Shown here piece by piece: positions 9,734 to 21,006 of a stretch of 64,000 nt of DNA. The DNA lies in contig NZ_AHMP02000003.1 in the NCBI RefSeq assembly GCF_000243735.2, positions 3,678,001 to 3,742,000 on the forward strand. The letters are read 5' to 3'. Source of the DNA: Leptospira kmetyi serovar Malaysia str. Bejo-Iso9 (GTDB taxonomy: Bacteria; Spirochaetota; Leptospiria; Leptospirales; Leptospiraceae). The notes under the pieces are model-generated. The model saw only the letters and a program-made list of their open reading frames with translations, was not told the origin of the DNA and made no database searches. Both the position numbers and the translations under genes were made by a program. The stretch's first letter is position 1, and each line of letters opens with the position of its first letter.

Positions 9734-9774
9734 ATTTCCATTCTCCCTTGAGAAAGAATGCGCTTTCAGTCGAA

Positions 9775-9826
9775 CTTAGCGGACCGCTTTTTAACTCAGC
9801 GGTTCACTCCCTAAACTCAGCGGAAC
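9775..9826. repeat. Three phased AACTYAGCGG direct repeats
   Basis: GAACTTAGCGG, TAACTCAGCGG and AAACTCAGCGG, with AGCGG at 9778, 9798 and 9819, are spaced 20 and 21 bases, i.e. two helical turns. They lie in the gap between the convergent lipoprotein and thiolase genes, so they are not upstream of either. Confidence 0.55.
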
Positions 9827-9907
9827 GGCTCTCTGAGGATCCGTTCCGGGGCGTTCGCCAGATCGCGTTCTAGGTCGATTGCACTTTAGAAAAATCTAAA
9901 GTTCTAA

Positions 9908-11233
<1,326 letters not shown>

Positions 11234-11276
11234 TTTCTTTCTCCAGACTTCAAATTCTTAAATATCAATCCTAGAT

Positions 11277-12137
<861 letters not shown>

Positions 12138-12212
12138 ATCGGCCCTCCACACTGCTTAGGAGATTCTGACCCTAGTTTAGACCGAGCTGAAATTAGATCA
12201 AACAAAAAAATA

Positions 12213-12228
12213 CAGAACGTTCGTTCTG
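12213..12228. promoter_or_regulatory. Dyad operator between thioesterase operon and tetR
   Basis: CAGAAC-GTTC-GTTCTG is an inverted repeat with 6-base arms in the 183-base divergent intergenic region. A half-site-like CAGAAC recurs at 12260, overlapping a TTGACA (12256-12261) that could be the -35 of the tetR promoter. The likely ligand is the adjacent TetR. Confidence 0.6.
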
Positions 12229-12320
12229 TTTTTTTATTTCGAACTTTCAAAGTCATTGACAGAACTTTTTTCCGGTTGGAAAATGAACCTCGTAGGTTAC
12301 GGAATAAACGACGTTCAATC

Positions 12321-12935
<615 letters not shown>

Positions 12936-13039
12936 AAGTTTTCCGTTTTCAAGGCCGCTTTGCAAAGAATGTAGAATGTAGAATTTCGAATCCATTCTTT
13001 TTGCGTAACCAGTCCAACTTTCAAAACGAATCATCCGAT

Positions 13040-13543
13040 ATGACAAACAGGATTTTACTCGCTCTCTCGCTCACGGTCGGGTTGTTATTCTACGGTTGTG
13101 CGGATACGAACGGCGATCCGAACAAATCGAACCAAAAAGGAGGAAAGATGAATTACGAAGTCAATAAGTCCGAAGAAGAATGGAAAAAAGAACTCACACC
13201 GGAACAATATAAGATTTTAAGACAGAAGGGAACCGAAATGGCTTTTACCGGCGCCCTTTATAAAAACCACGAAAAAGGAACTTACGTTTGTGCGGCTTGC
13301 GGCGCGGTTCTATTCTCCTCCGAAACCAAATACGAATCCGGTTCCGGTTGGCCTTCGTTTTATCAACCCGCGAAAGAAGGTTCGATCGAAGAAGAAAGAG
13401 ATTCCAGTCACGGAATGGTAAGAACCGAAGTGCTCTGCGCGAAATGCGGAGGACATTTGGGTCACGTATTTCCGGACGGACCGAGACCGACCGGGTTGCG
13501 TTATTGCATCAATTCCGCTTCCTTAAAGTTTAAGAAAGAATAG
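13040..13543 (+). CDS. msrB: Peptide-methionine (R)-S-oxide reductase, lipoprotein form
   Basis: A 167-residue MsrB that reduces methionine-R-sulfoxide in proteins. The structural zinc site is CAACG and CAKCGG, the substrate/catalytic region [11 protein letters not shown] and [11 protein letters not shown] with the catalytic Cys in the latter. An N-terminal signal ends in LLFYGC, so the enzyme is probably a periplasmic-side lipoprotein repairing oxidised envelope proteins. ATG at 13040 places the signal peptide at the N-terminus; an upstream TTG at 13001 would add 13 polar residues before it. Confidence 0.93.
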   Translation: MTNRILLALSLTVGLLFYGCADTNGDPNKSNQKGGKMNYEVNKSEEEWKKELTPEQYKILRQKGTEMAFTGALYKNHEKGTYVCAACGAVLFSSETKYESGSGWPSFYQPAKEGSIEEERDSSHGMVRTEVLCAKCGGHLGHVFPDGPRPTGLRYCINSASLKFKKE

Positions 13544-13561
13544 ATTCTCATCCTTATAAAA

Positions 13562-13602
13562 TTTCCGGGAACGTTTTCGTTACGATCGTAATGTCCCGGA
13601 AA
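13562..13602. terminator. Strong intergenic stem-loop after msrB
   Basis: TTTCCGGGA (13562-13570) pairs with TCCCGGAAA (13594-13602), enclosing a second palindrome TTACG-AT-CGTAA. There is no T-run on the plus side, but the minus-strand reading is flanked by T. It lies between msrB and the esterase. Confidence 0.45.
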
Positions 13603-13685
13603 AATTCTTCCCTTCGTTTTTTGATTTTCAAGTAGTTGCTCGAAGAAAATAATACCTAAAACCGGAATCCACCGGGAGCAACTTC

Positions 13686-14630
13686 ATGAATGATCATCTC
13701 GCCTATGTATCCGACAATCGTTCCGTTCGAAACCCTTTCCTACAGATTCTTATGGAAAAGTGGTATACGATTCTTTATATCTGGCACGCGATCATCGGAA
13801 TTTTCACGCAACTCGAAGATTCTCCCGAAGGTGATAAACGTCCCGTCGTTTTGGTTTCGGGATTTTTAGGAAGAACTCTTTCCTGGGAACCGATGCTCAA
13901 ACATCTTTCCGCTAACGGTCATCCCGTTTACGTGATTCCGCTCGGATTTCAAGTCGGGAATATCCGAACCAAAAGCAAAATCCTCGAAAACTTTCTGATC
14001 GAAAAGAACATTAAGGACTGTTACATCGTAGGTCATTCGATGGGCGGTTTGATTTCCGCAGGTCTTACCTACAAAGGAAGAGATCGCGTTAAGAAAATTT
14101 TCATCGCGGGAACTCCCGTGCGCGGAACGGTTCTCGCATACTTCGCGCCGTTTTTTATCTGTTGTTGGCAGATGATGCCAAACTCGAAATTCATCCGAGA
14201 AGTCGGAGAGGTTTTCGAGAAGTTGCCTAACGTGCAATCCGTTTTCACACAGAAGGATCAGATCATTCTTCCTTCTGAGAATTCCCGTCTGGGTCATTTC
14301 GACGACGTGGAGCTTCCCGAAGCGGGACATTTGAATTTGTTTATGGGTCCTCTCGGAATCGAATGTCTTTTCGATTTGATTACCGCTGAGGAGAATAAGG
14401 ATCCGAAACCGATTATTAGAAAAGTAGAATCTTCTAAACAAGAAAGTGGTTCGACGAAACAAGGTTTAGCTAATCGTCCGCAAAGCGGTGTTTCCAAGTC
14501 CGTCTCATCCAAAACGGCAAAACACACTTCAGCTAAGAAGCAGGCGCAAGTCAAGAAAGCGGCTTCTTCCGCTAAGTCAAAACCTGTCGCTAAGAAAAAA
14601 ACGACGCCTGTAAAGAAAAAGAAGAGATAA
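13686..14630 (+). CDS. Lipase/esterase-like hydrolase with a Lys/Ser-rich tail
   Basis: A 314-residue protein. The first 240 residues form an alpha/beta hydrolase: [14 protein letters not shown] (oxyanion strand), [16 protein letters not shown] with nucleophile S118, and a C-terminal [13 protein letters not shown] with the His. The PGAP1/triacylglycerol lipase group is the nearest fit. From about residue 250 the chain becomes low complexity and very basic (repeated SK, AKK, PVKKKKR), which is not part of the hydrolase fold and may bind nucleic acid, polyphosphate or acidic lipid heads. ATG has GGGAGCAA upstream. Confidence 0.82.
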   Translation: MNDHLAYVSDNRSVRNPFLQILMEKWYTILYIWHAIIGIFTQLEDSPEGDKRPVVLVSGFLGRTLSWEPMLKHLSANGHPVYVIPLGFQVGNIRTKSKILENFLIEKNIKDCYIVGHSMGGLISAGLTYKGRDRVKKIFIAGTPVRGTVLAYFAPFFICCWQMMPNSKFIREVGEVFEKLPNVQSVFTQKDQIILPSENSRLGHFDDVELPEAGHLNLFMGPLGIECLFDLITAEENKDPKPIIRKVESSKQESGSTKQGLANRPQSGVSKSVSSKTAKHTSAKKQAQVKKAASSAKSKPVAKKKTTPVKKKKR

Positions 14631-15375
14631 AAGTATATTATCCTTTGGAAAAATGAATCCGTAAGATCGTAATTACGATCCATGTTTTCTTTAGGGTTGC
14701 TTTGCTTTTTATGAATGGCGTTTGCTTTACCGAGCGAGCGCCCTCAGTTCCTATTTGTTTCAATATTCAAGATAAAGAGATAATTTGGATCTTCTTGCAT
14801 CTATGTCTTGATTTAAATATAAAATGAATCTATAAGACTATTGTTTACTGCCGACACTCATAGTCTTAAAAAATATTTCTTCTTGAAAAGTTCGAACCTT
14901 GCACTTTGAACGGGTCAACATAAGAGTTCTCAATTTTCTAAAAATTTCGAAACGGCTATACGTTGAGAAATACCCAAGTCTAAGCCACAGAGTTATCAGT
15001 TCTTGATGCATCCCTGAGATTTATAGAAGTCTTATTTAACTTATAAATTACTACAGGGCATAATGGGAGAATTCGGGCTAAATTCTTTCTTCTATATTTA
15101 AACTAAACATAATATTTGATTTTGATCTCAAAGCTTTCTGAATTCTAACTCTAAAGAATGTTTTTAATTTTATATATAAACTTATTAAATAGAAAATTCA
15201 TTTTTATATGCAGAAAAACAAAATATCTTATCAATCAAAAAGAAATGAACTTCGCAAAAATAATTTTTTTATTAGATTAAGAATATAAATTAATTCATAT
15301 ATATATTAATGCGAAATTCGGGCTAATAAGAAAAAAAGTTGATTAAAACGGCTTTTAAAGAATAAAACAATATTC
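14631..15375. other. AT-rich intergenic region, start of an atypical segment
   Basis: About 745 bases without a credible gene. Composition becomes visibly AT-richer than the preceding genes after about 14750 and stays so to about 17600. It contains an 11-base direct repeat ATTCGGGCTAA at 15071 and 15316. I see no RNA gene. Confidence 0.55.
15071..15326 (+). repeat. ATTCGGGCTAA direct repeat pair
   Basis: The 11-mer ATTCGGGCTAA occurs at 15071-15081 and 15316-15326, 245 bases apart, the second copy 50 bases before the 7-TM gene. Possibly regulatory or a duplication scar. Confidence 0.4.
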
Positions 15376-16302
15376 ATGTTGTATTTTTCGTTTCATCAGG
15401 TTCTTTTTCTAAACTTTAGCGCAGGAATATTCTCTATTATATTAGGACTTTATGTATTTTATCCAAAGCCAAGACGACCCGTTCAGATTCATTTTGGTTT
15501 GCTTGGAGCTTGTTTAGGATTTTGGTTTTTATCGTTTATAGTTCGAGATTTATGTCCTTACGAGTACGTAAAGCTTGTTGTTAATTTAGGGGTTGCAGTG
15601 AGCGTCCCAGTCCCATTCTTTATTTTTTTGATTTCGGATTCTTATCGACGAAGAACGTATAAACCGAACCCGTATATTTTTTATCCGCACTTTGCATTGA
15701 TTGCGTATTTATTTTTAGAATGTGCCTTTATTCGAGTTTTTACGATAACTTCAAGACAGGAAGAGTATGTTCAAATCAGCTTTAATTGGATATATCCCGC
15801 AATCCTACTTTATGCTTTAATAATATTTCTCTTCGCGATCGGTAAATATGGAATTAAAACCTGGAAGACACGAGGAAAAACTCGTGTGGCCTCCGCTTTG
15901 ATGGTTTTTGGTTTAGTTTCTCCATTGATATGGTTAAGCTGGTTTTTAACTCAAAATCCACTTGCAAAGGGATTATTTTCGAGAGGTCAAGCGGCGATTT
16001 GTTGCATCACGGGGATGTTAATCTGGGCGATCGCGATTCTAAATTGTAACGCATTCCGAATTCCGGCCTTTAGTCTTATCGAACCGAGATTACCAACGTT
16101 TCATAGATTGACTCGACCATTCTTTAATTTTATGACGAGAATGATCGATTTAAAATACTATCGACAGCAAGAGCTGACTCGAAAGGAGAAAATTGTGATG
16201 AAAATGATGATTCACAATAACGAACTTTGTAAAAACGAAAGTCTATCCGCCATTGATCGGGCTTTGATCTTAGCTCAGACTTACGGAAATTATTTACGGT
16301 AA
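15376..16302 (+). CDS. Seven-helix membrane protein, histidine-kinase-N-terminal-like
   Basis: A 308-residue protein with about seven hydrophobic helices in residues 5-225 and a cytoplasmic C-terminal tail of about 80 residues ([24 protein letters not shown]). The pattern resembles the 7TM sensing module found in front of histidine kinases and cyclases, but no kinase, cyclase or DNA-binding domain follows. The tail has a helical segment ending in [16 protein letters not shown]. Function unknown. AT-rich codon use differs from flanking genes. Its 3' end overlaps the convergent XRE gene by 9 bases. Confidence 0.75.
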   Translation: MLYFSFHQVLFLNFSAGIFSIILGLYVFYPKPRRPVQIHFGLLGACLGFWFLSFIVRDLCPYEYVKLVVNLGVAVSVPVPFFIFLISDSYRRRTYKPNPYIFYPHFALIAYLFLECAFIRVFTITSRQEEYVQISFNWIYPAILLYALIIFLFAIGKYGIKTWKTRGKTRVASALMVFGLVSPLIWLSWFLTQNPLAKGLFSRGQAAICCITGMLIWAIAILNCNAFRIPAFSLIEPRLPTFHRLTRPFFNFMTRMIDLKYYRQQELTRKEKIVMKMMIHNNELCKNESLSAIDRALILAQTYGNYLR

Positions 16303-16701
16303 TGTGTTTTCTTTCGAATCTTCTTTTGCGAGACTAAGAATGAGTTTGTTTGCGATTTCAAAGTCCTTTTTGGGTAAGGCCGCCAAGACCTCGACCAGAT
16401 CTTTTAACTTCTTATTGGATCTAATTTTGCGAAGGAGATTCGATTCGGCATCGATGTCGGCTATTTTTTCACGATAGCCTTGATAAGATATTTTACTGGG
16501 TAAGTCACCGGTCAGAATCCATTCCCTTCTGTAACCGTGAACCATTTCAATGGTTATTGCGGCATCTTCAGGAATTGGAAATCTTCCACTCATCCAACCG
16601 CTGATGGTTTGCTTAGATTTGCCAATTGTCTCCCCAAATTCCTTTTGATTGCCTTTGAAATCAGAGAGTATTGTTTTTAATCGATCTTTTTGTTCTTTCA
16701 A
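16294..16701 (-). CDS. XRE-family (phage-repressor-like) DNA-binding protein
   Basis: About 135 residues. The helix-turn-helix is [27 protein letters not shown] (residues about 16-42), followed by [16 protein letters not shown], the arrangement seen in lambdoid CI-like repressors. The C-terminal half ([35 protein letters not shown]) is helical with no peptidase domain. The start is uncertain: TTG at 16701 is offered, and the frame is open to 16815, but an upstream start would overlap a dyad at 16739-16753 that looks like its own operator. Confidence 0.75.
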   Translation of the reverse strand: MKEQKDRLKTILSDFKGNQKEFGETIGKSKQTISGWMSGRFPIPEDAAITIEMVHGYRREWILTGDLPSKISYQGYREKIADIDAESNLLRKIRSNKKLKDLVEVLAALPKKDFEIANKLILSLAKEDSKENTLP

Positions 16702-16738
16702 AATGAGTCCGATAATAATACTTTTTTGGTTGACAATA

Positions 16739-16753
16739 GTATTAAAATAATAC
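16739..16753. promoter_or_regulatory. Dyad operator upstream of the XRE gene
   Basis: GTATTA-AAA-TAATAC is a perfect inverted repeat. A related half-site, AATAATAC, lies at 16714-16721 between it and the proposed start. Probable autoregulatory operator of the XRE repressor. Confidence 0.6.
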
Positions 16754-16998
16754 CAGTGTGTTATTGGAAAAGCATTAGTTGATCTAAAGACTGGAAAGGG
16801 TCCGTCAAAAATCAACTCAAAAGATATGTGTTAAAAGGACAATTCAGCTGGCTGCACGATATAAAAATGAACTGCAGTCTATTTTGTTTCGGTGGGAATT
16901 CTAAGAAAAATTCATTAGAAGAATCTAGATCCGTTTATCGGATTTGATTCAACCAAAACGCTATCTTACGCTTTTAAACTTTTTTAAAGGAAAAATAA

Positions 16999-17580
16999 AT
17001 GAAAATAAGACAACTTATTTTGCTCACTTCGCTTTTTCTATTTGTATCCTGTGATGATGGTAAGGATAAAAAGGAAGATACTAATATGCTAATATTAGGA
17101 CTTGCCCAAGCGTCATCTATCTGTCCTTCGGATATCAAGATGGTCATTTCCACTTCTTTCGCAAGCGGACAAGTAGGAACTCCAATTAATTCTTTTGGAT
17201 TGAAATTCTCGTCTGCTTCAACCTCGGAGTCGGCAATCTTAAATAATCCAAATTGCAAATTTAGCAATTATACTGTTAGTTCAAATTTACCGGCCGGGCT
17301 CAGTTTAAACCCGTCTACGGGTCAAATCACTGGTACTCCAACGGTTCAGGGCGGCCCATACTCGATTTCTTTCACTGCGACATTGACGACGGGAAATGGA
17401 ACCTCATCGACTTTGACTGGAACTACATCATTGACAATATACGCGGCCGGTTCTTTAACTTGTAGTTTCGTCGGCGCAGCGGGAGGATGTGGGGGAGTAA
17501 ACGGATATTCCTGTACTAATTCTGCATTGTGCTACTCTAGTCTCTCTACTTGCAAGGCGGCTTCTGCTTGCGGATATTAA
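16999..17580 (+). CDS. Lipoprotein with a putative Ig-like (He_PIG) domain
   Basis: A 193-residue protein. The signal peptide ends in LFVSC (Cys19). The middle carries the putative-Ig signature: LPAGLSLNPSTGQITGTPT followed by GGPYSISFTAT and a third strand TSLTIYA. The C-terminal 40 residues are Cys-rich (CSFVGAAGGCGG, CTNSALC, CKAASACGY), six or more cysteines that probably form disulfides. Likely surface-exposed adhesin-like lipoprotein; ligand unknown. GGAAAAATAA precedes the ATG. Belongs to the AT-rich segment. Confidence 0.82.
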   Translation: MKIRQLILLTSLFLFVSCDDGKDKKEDTNMLILGLAQASSICPSDIKMVISTSFASGQVGTPINSFGLKFSSASTSESAILNNPNCKFSNYTVSSNLPAGLSLNPSTGQITGTPTVQGGPYSISFTATLTTGNGTSSTLTGTTSLTIYAAGSLTCSFVGAAGGCGGVNGYSCTNSALCYSSLSTCKAASACGY

Positions 17581-17785
17581 TTATAGAATATTAGGAAAGC
17601 TATATTAGATTCATAGCTCAAATTGATCGTGTGTATTGGCCCGGCTCATTACGTTAGAATGGTCGGGCGTTCTTTTAATGGGGCGATTCCAATGCATCAA
17701 AACCTTATTATTGATATACGAGAAAATGAAATTCTTACGTTAAAGCAATCCATGAAGTTTAAAACTTTTGCGATCCCCCGAACCC

Positions 17786-17823
17786 ATAAAAAAACCGCCC
17801 GAAGATTTCTCTCCAAGGCGGTT
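17786..17823 (-). terminator. Terminator of the RRM protein gene
   Basis: On the minus strand AACCGCC (17823-17817) pairs with GGCGGTT (17799-17793) and is followed by TTTTTTTAT. It ends the transcript of the RNA-binding protein gene. Confidence 0.75.
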
Positions 17824-17873
17824 GAACGAAAGAAAGAATTCTTTCTAAGATAATAATTTCGTAAATTACTAAA

Positions 17874-18134
17874 TTAGAATCTTTCGCCTTTCGGTTTAGC
17901 AACGTTTACTTTCAGGTTGCGAGTAAGAACGTTTTTTCCGTCCAGATCTTTGATCGCTTTGTCCGCTTCATCCTTGTTCGGCATTTCGACAAAGCCGAAA
18001 CCTTTGGATTTTCCGGAATACTGATCGGTGATGATTTTAACGGAGTTCACGGTTCCGTGTACTCTGAAAAGATCACCTAACGTGCCTTCGTTGAGATCGT
18101 AAGAGAGATTTCCTACATAAATATTAACTGACAT
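17874..18134 (-). CDS. RRM-type RNA-binding protein
   Basis: An 86-residue single RNA-recognition-motif protein. RNP2 is NIYVGNLSYD (residues 4-13) and RNP1 is KGFGFVEM (about 45-52), both with the RNA-stacking aromatic residues. Bacterial proteins of this size resemble the cyanobacterial and spirochaetal Rbp family, implicated in cold or stress RNA handling. The gene stands alone: it has its own terminator and a 150-base upstream region. Confidence 0.92.
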   Translation of the reverse strand: MSVNIYVGNLSYDLNEGTLGDLFRVHGTVNSVKIITDQYSGKSKGFGFVEMPNKDEADKAIKDLDGKNVLTRNLKVNVAKPKGERF

Positions 18135-18440
18135 ATTTTCCTCGTGTCGTTATGAATTAGATCAAGTTATCTTGATTTAAAAACAGCGTTTCCCAGCGAC
18201 GGGAAGTAGAAAAATTTTAGAGATGCAGGACTTAGAAAGAAGAGCAAACTTTAAGATAGGACTACGTTTTAGAAGTTAGAAAATCGATTGAATAACTGGA
18301 ATTCTTTGTCCATACTATCGGCTGAATTTTCTTTGGCAATACTTAATTTCTTTCTATTCCAATTCGAAAAAACGATTTTCCCGTTTGTTAGAACGAAAAG
18401 CGAGTTCGGACTAACTTCGATTTCGTTCAAGGACCGAAAG

Positions 18441-18995
18441 ATGATTCTGGAAACCGAGCGGTTGATCTTAAGAGAATGGAGGAACGAGGATTTGGAGCCG
18501 TTCTATCGAATGAGTTCCGATCCGATCGTAATGGAATACTTTCCATCACTCTTAACCAAGGACGATTCCGAAAAATTCATAGAAAAAGTCCGATCTCATT
18601 TTGAAAATTTCGGTTACGGTCTTTGGGTTTTGGAATCCAAGTCCGGGGGAGAATGGATCGGCTTTACCGGATTTATGAATGTTTCGTTCCAAGCCGCGTT
18701 TACTCCGGCGGTCGAAATCGGCTGGAGGCTCGCTTCTCCGTTTTGGGATCGGGGTTACGCGAGCGAGGCCGCGTCGGTTTGTCTTTGTTACGGTTTCGAG
18801 GAATTGGGATTCTCGAAAATCGTTTCGTTTACTTCCGTTTTAAACACGCGTTCCCAGTCCGTTATGAAAAGAATCGGTTTGAAAGAAGCGGGTTCTTTTT
18901 CTCATCCGAATCTTCCATCGGGACATATTCTTTCCAAACACGTTTTGTATCGGATTTCCGAACCGGAATGGAAAGAATTTCGTTCCAGATTCTGA
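18441..18995 (+). CDS. GNAT-family N-acetyltransferase (RimJ/RimL-like)
   Basis: A 184-residue acetyltransferase. LETERLILREWRNEDLEPFYRMSSDP is the typical start of the RimJ/RimL group, VEIGWRLASPFWDRGYASEAASVCLCYGF holds the acetyl-CoA loop (Q/R-x-x-G-x-A variant RGYASEA), and VLNTRSQSVMKRIGLKEAG the C-terminal helix. It probably acetylates a protein N-terminus or small amine. ATG at 18441 with GGACCGAAAG upstream; the frame is open further upstream but not family-like. Confidence 0.88.
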   Translation: MILETERLILREWRNEDLEPFYRMSSDPIVMEYFPSLLTKDDSEKFIEKVRSHFENFGYGLWVLESKSGGEWIGFTGFMNVSFQAAFTPAVEIGWRLASPFWDRGYASEAASVCLCYGFEELGFSKIVSFTSVLNTRSQSVMKRIGLKEAGSFSHPNLPSGHILSKHVLYRISEPEWKEFRSRF

Positions 18996-19033
18996 ATTTT
19001 GACCTTCGGTCCAGTCTTTTCAAAAATCAAAAA

Positions 19034-19050
19034 TGTAGGAACTCCCACAA
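19034..19050 (+). repeat. Copy of the TGTAGGAACTCC dispersed motif
   Basis: TGTAGGAACTCCCACAA lies 36 bases after the GNAT stop and before the desaturase operator. Same motif as at 8813 and 40002. Confidence 0.6.
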
Positions 19051-19098
19051 ATTGTCACAAATCACCTGAATTTTTTTCTTGCCAGAATCTGAACAATT

Positions 19099-19137
19099 AG
19101 CGAACATCGTTCATTAATGAAGTGAACGCCGTTCGCT
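19099..19137. promoter_or_regulatory. Double GAAC-N3-GTTC operator of the desaturase gene
   Basis: Two dyads, GCGAAC-ATC-GTTCA (GAAC at 19102) and TGAAC-GCC-GTTCGC (GAAC at 19124), have centres 22 bases apart and are flanked by AG-CGAAC and GTTCG-CT so that the whole block is itself nearly palindromic. It lies 13-50 bases upstream of the ATG. A TetR-type repressor binding two dimers on one DNA face is the likely reader; none is adjacent. Confidence 0.7.
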
Positions 19138-19149
19138 AAGGAGAACGTT

Positions 19150-20250
19150 ATGGAAGTGAAAATTAAAAACAACCCTGCGCCGAAGGAAACCCTTGGCTCG
19201 GTTCGGGAAACCCTGTCGGATGAAACTTTTGCAAATCCGGCCTATAAGGGGATCGGTTACTTTTTGAGAGATCTGTTTTTTTTCGGAGTGGTCATCACGC
19301 TCCTTTGGAACGTGGACAGCTGGTACATTCTTCCTTTTTTATGGTTTTTTGCGGGAATGACGATCGCGGCCTTGTTTGTGGTCGGTCACGACTGCGCGCA
19401 CGAAGCATTGTTCAAAAGTAAATTTCTCCAGTATTGGATCGGACAAATCGCAATGCTTCCTTCCTTACACGCGTTCAATCAGTGGGCGTACGGACACAAC
19501 AGAATCCACCACGGACATACGATCAAAAGACAAGGCGATTTCGTATGGCATCCGGCGACAGCGGAAGAATATGCTAAATTTGGAATATTCAAAAAATTGA
19601 TGCATAGATTCTTCTGGTCGGCTTGGGGTGGCGGCTTTTATTATATGGTCGAGGTTTGGTTGAAAGGAATGGTCCTTTTCACCGCTCCAATGAAGGAAGC
19701 GGGAAGGGACAAGTGGATTATGATTTCTTTCGCGTTGGCTTCCTCCGGTTTGGTTTTTTACTTCGGCGGTTCCGCAAACGGAGTTTTCGACGCGGGCGCG
19801 GGCTTATGGATGTTTACGAAGGTTTGTTTGGTTCCTTTTATCGCTTGGAATTACTTTATGGGAATCACGGTTTACGTTCATCATATCCATTCCGAAATCC
19901 CTTGGAAAACCAAGGAAGAATGGACTCCTTATTACGGACAGATGAAAGGAACCATCAACTACCATATCAATCCCGTTATGAACTTCTTCTTTCACAATAT
20001 TTTCATTCATATGCCGCATCACGTTCATATGAAAATTCCGTTCTACAATCTGAAACGCGCATTGAACGAAATCAAAGCCGTTTACGGCGAACACGTTTTG
20101 GAAAGGGATACGATTTTCGGAGATTATTTTAAATCGACTTCCCGTTGTAAGGTGATCGATTCCGAAACCGGAAAATGGATGACCTACCGCGAAGCGAGAA
20201 ACGTGGAAACGGATACGGACGATGAAGAATTGGAGATCATTCCCGCGTAA
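19150..20250 (+). CDS. Membrane fatty acid desaturase
   Basis: A 366-residue di-iron desaturase of the FADS/DesA type. The three histidine boxes are HDCAH (residues 80-84), HNRIHH (about 117-122) and HMPHHVHM (287-294), separated by hydrophobic helices (about 35-75 and 190-245). It should introduce a cis double bond in acyl chains of membrane phospholipids or acyl-CoA. The ATG follows GGAGAACGTT, which overlaps the end of the operator region. Monocistronic in appearance. Confidence 0.92.
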   Translation: MEVKIKNNPAPKETLGSVRETLSDETFANPAYKGIGYFLRDLFFFGVVITLLWNVDSWYILPFLWFFAGMTIAALFVVGHDCAHEALFKSKFLQYWIGQIAMLPSLHAFNQWAYGHNRIHHGHTIKRQGDFVWHPATAEEYAKFGIFKKLMHRFFWSAWGGGFYYMVEVWLKGMVLFTAPMKEAGRDKWIMISFALASSGLVFYFGGSANGVFDAGAGLWMFTKVCLVPFIAWNYFMGITVYVHHIHSEIPWKTKEEWTPYYGQMKGTINYHINPVMNFFFHNIFIHMPHHVHMKIPFYNLKRALNEIKAVYGEHVLERDTIFGDYFKSTSRCKVIDSETGKWMTYREARNVETDTDDEELEIIPA

Positions 20251-20374
20251 CGTAACGCGTAAGAATTTTCTATCTCAGAATTTTCGAAACGAAGAACGTA
20301 TCTTTAGAATCGAAACATTTTCGGAGCGAAAGGATCGCGTTGCGCTTGCGCGCGTTCTTTCGTTTCGGAGGATT

Positions 20375-20827
20375 CTACTTCTTTTTTCTTTTATCCAGAT
20401 GATAGGTAAGCGCGAGAGAGATACAAACGCCGAGTTCTTTTTTAGGAAGAGGATCTTTTACGTTTAAACGAATCGCACGATCTCCTTCGAAGTCGAATCG
20501 TTTCGGAAAAAGTTCTCGAAAGGTGGAAACCAAGTTCGTCTGACAATGGAAGTAGATCGCGTATCGATCGTCTTGCGCGGGGAGTTTGTCGATTCGGATC
20601 GTACTTCCGCTTTTTGTGGTCGGAGTCAGATAACTCGGTTGCCCCCACTTTAAGGTTTCTTCCAAATTTCCCACACCGTCGATCGAACCTGCGGTTTCAA
20701 AAATCAATTCTCGAAGAGCCAATAATTTTTCACGGACCGCATTCGGATATTCCTTAAAAACTTCGGCGACCTTCGGGTTTTGAAAACGCGAAGAGATCGT
20801 ATTTGCTTTTTGTTTTTTTACGGGCAT
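20375..20827 (-). CDS. DUF1801 domain protein
   Basis: About 150 residues. The segment VREKLLALRELIFETAG, ETLKWGQPSYLT and IDKLPAQDDRYAIYFHCQTNLVSTFRELFP are typical of the YdhG/DUF1801 fold; the biochemical role of the family is not established. The C-terminus LALTYHLDKRKKK is basic. Start at ATG 20827 (MPVKKQK) rather than 20878 because the first 17 residues of the longer form are unlike the family. Confidence 0.82.
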   Translation of the reverse strand: MPVKKQKANTISSRFQNPKVAEVFKEYPNAVREKLLALRELIFETAGSIDGVGNLEETLKWGQPSYLTPTTKSGSTIRIDKLPAQDDRYAIYFHCQTNLVSTFRELFPKRFDFEGDRAIRLNVKDPLPKKELGVCISLALTYHLDKRKKK

Positions 20828-21006
20828 GGAAGAATTCGCTCTTGGATAAAAAATTATTTCCTTATTATTCCACAGCAAGTCGTTTTTGAGAAACGTCTTT
20901 TTCGCTTTTACGGGATTCTTACCGAGCTACGCAAAAGATGTCATATATTCGAAAACGGATTTGATTCTTCTTACGAAAGGAAGTTTAGAAAAATTGAATG
21001 TGATCT

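Noticed and set aside
14640..17600. Prophage or integrative element
   Set aside because: Composition is foreign-looking and there is a CI-like repressor, but no integrase, structural gene, tRNA junction or flanking att repeat is visible.
17623..17853. Possible 76-residue gene after the Ig-like lipoprotein
   Set aside because: No ribosome site, atypical composition, and it runs through the terminator of the opposite-strand RRM gene.
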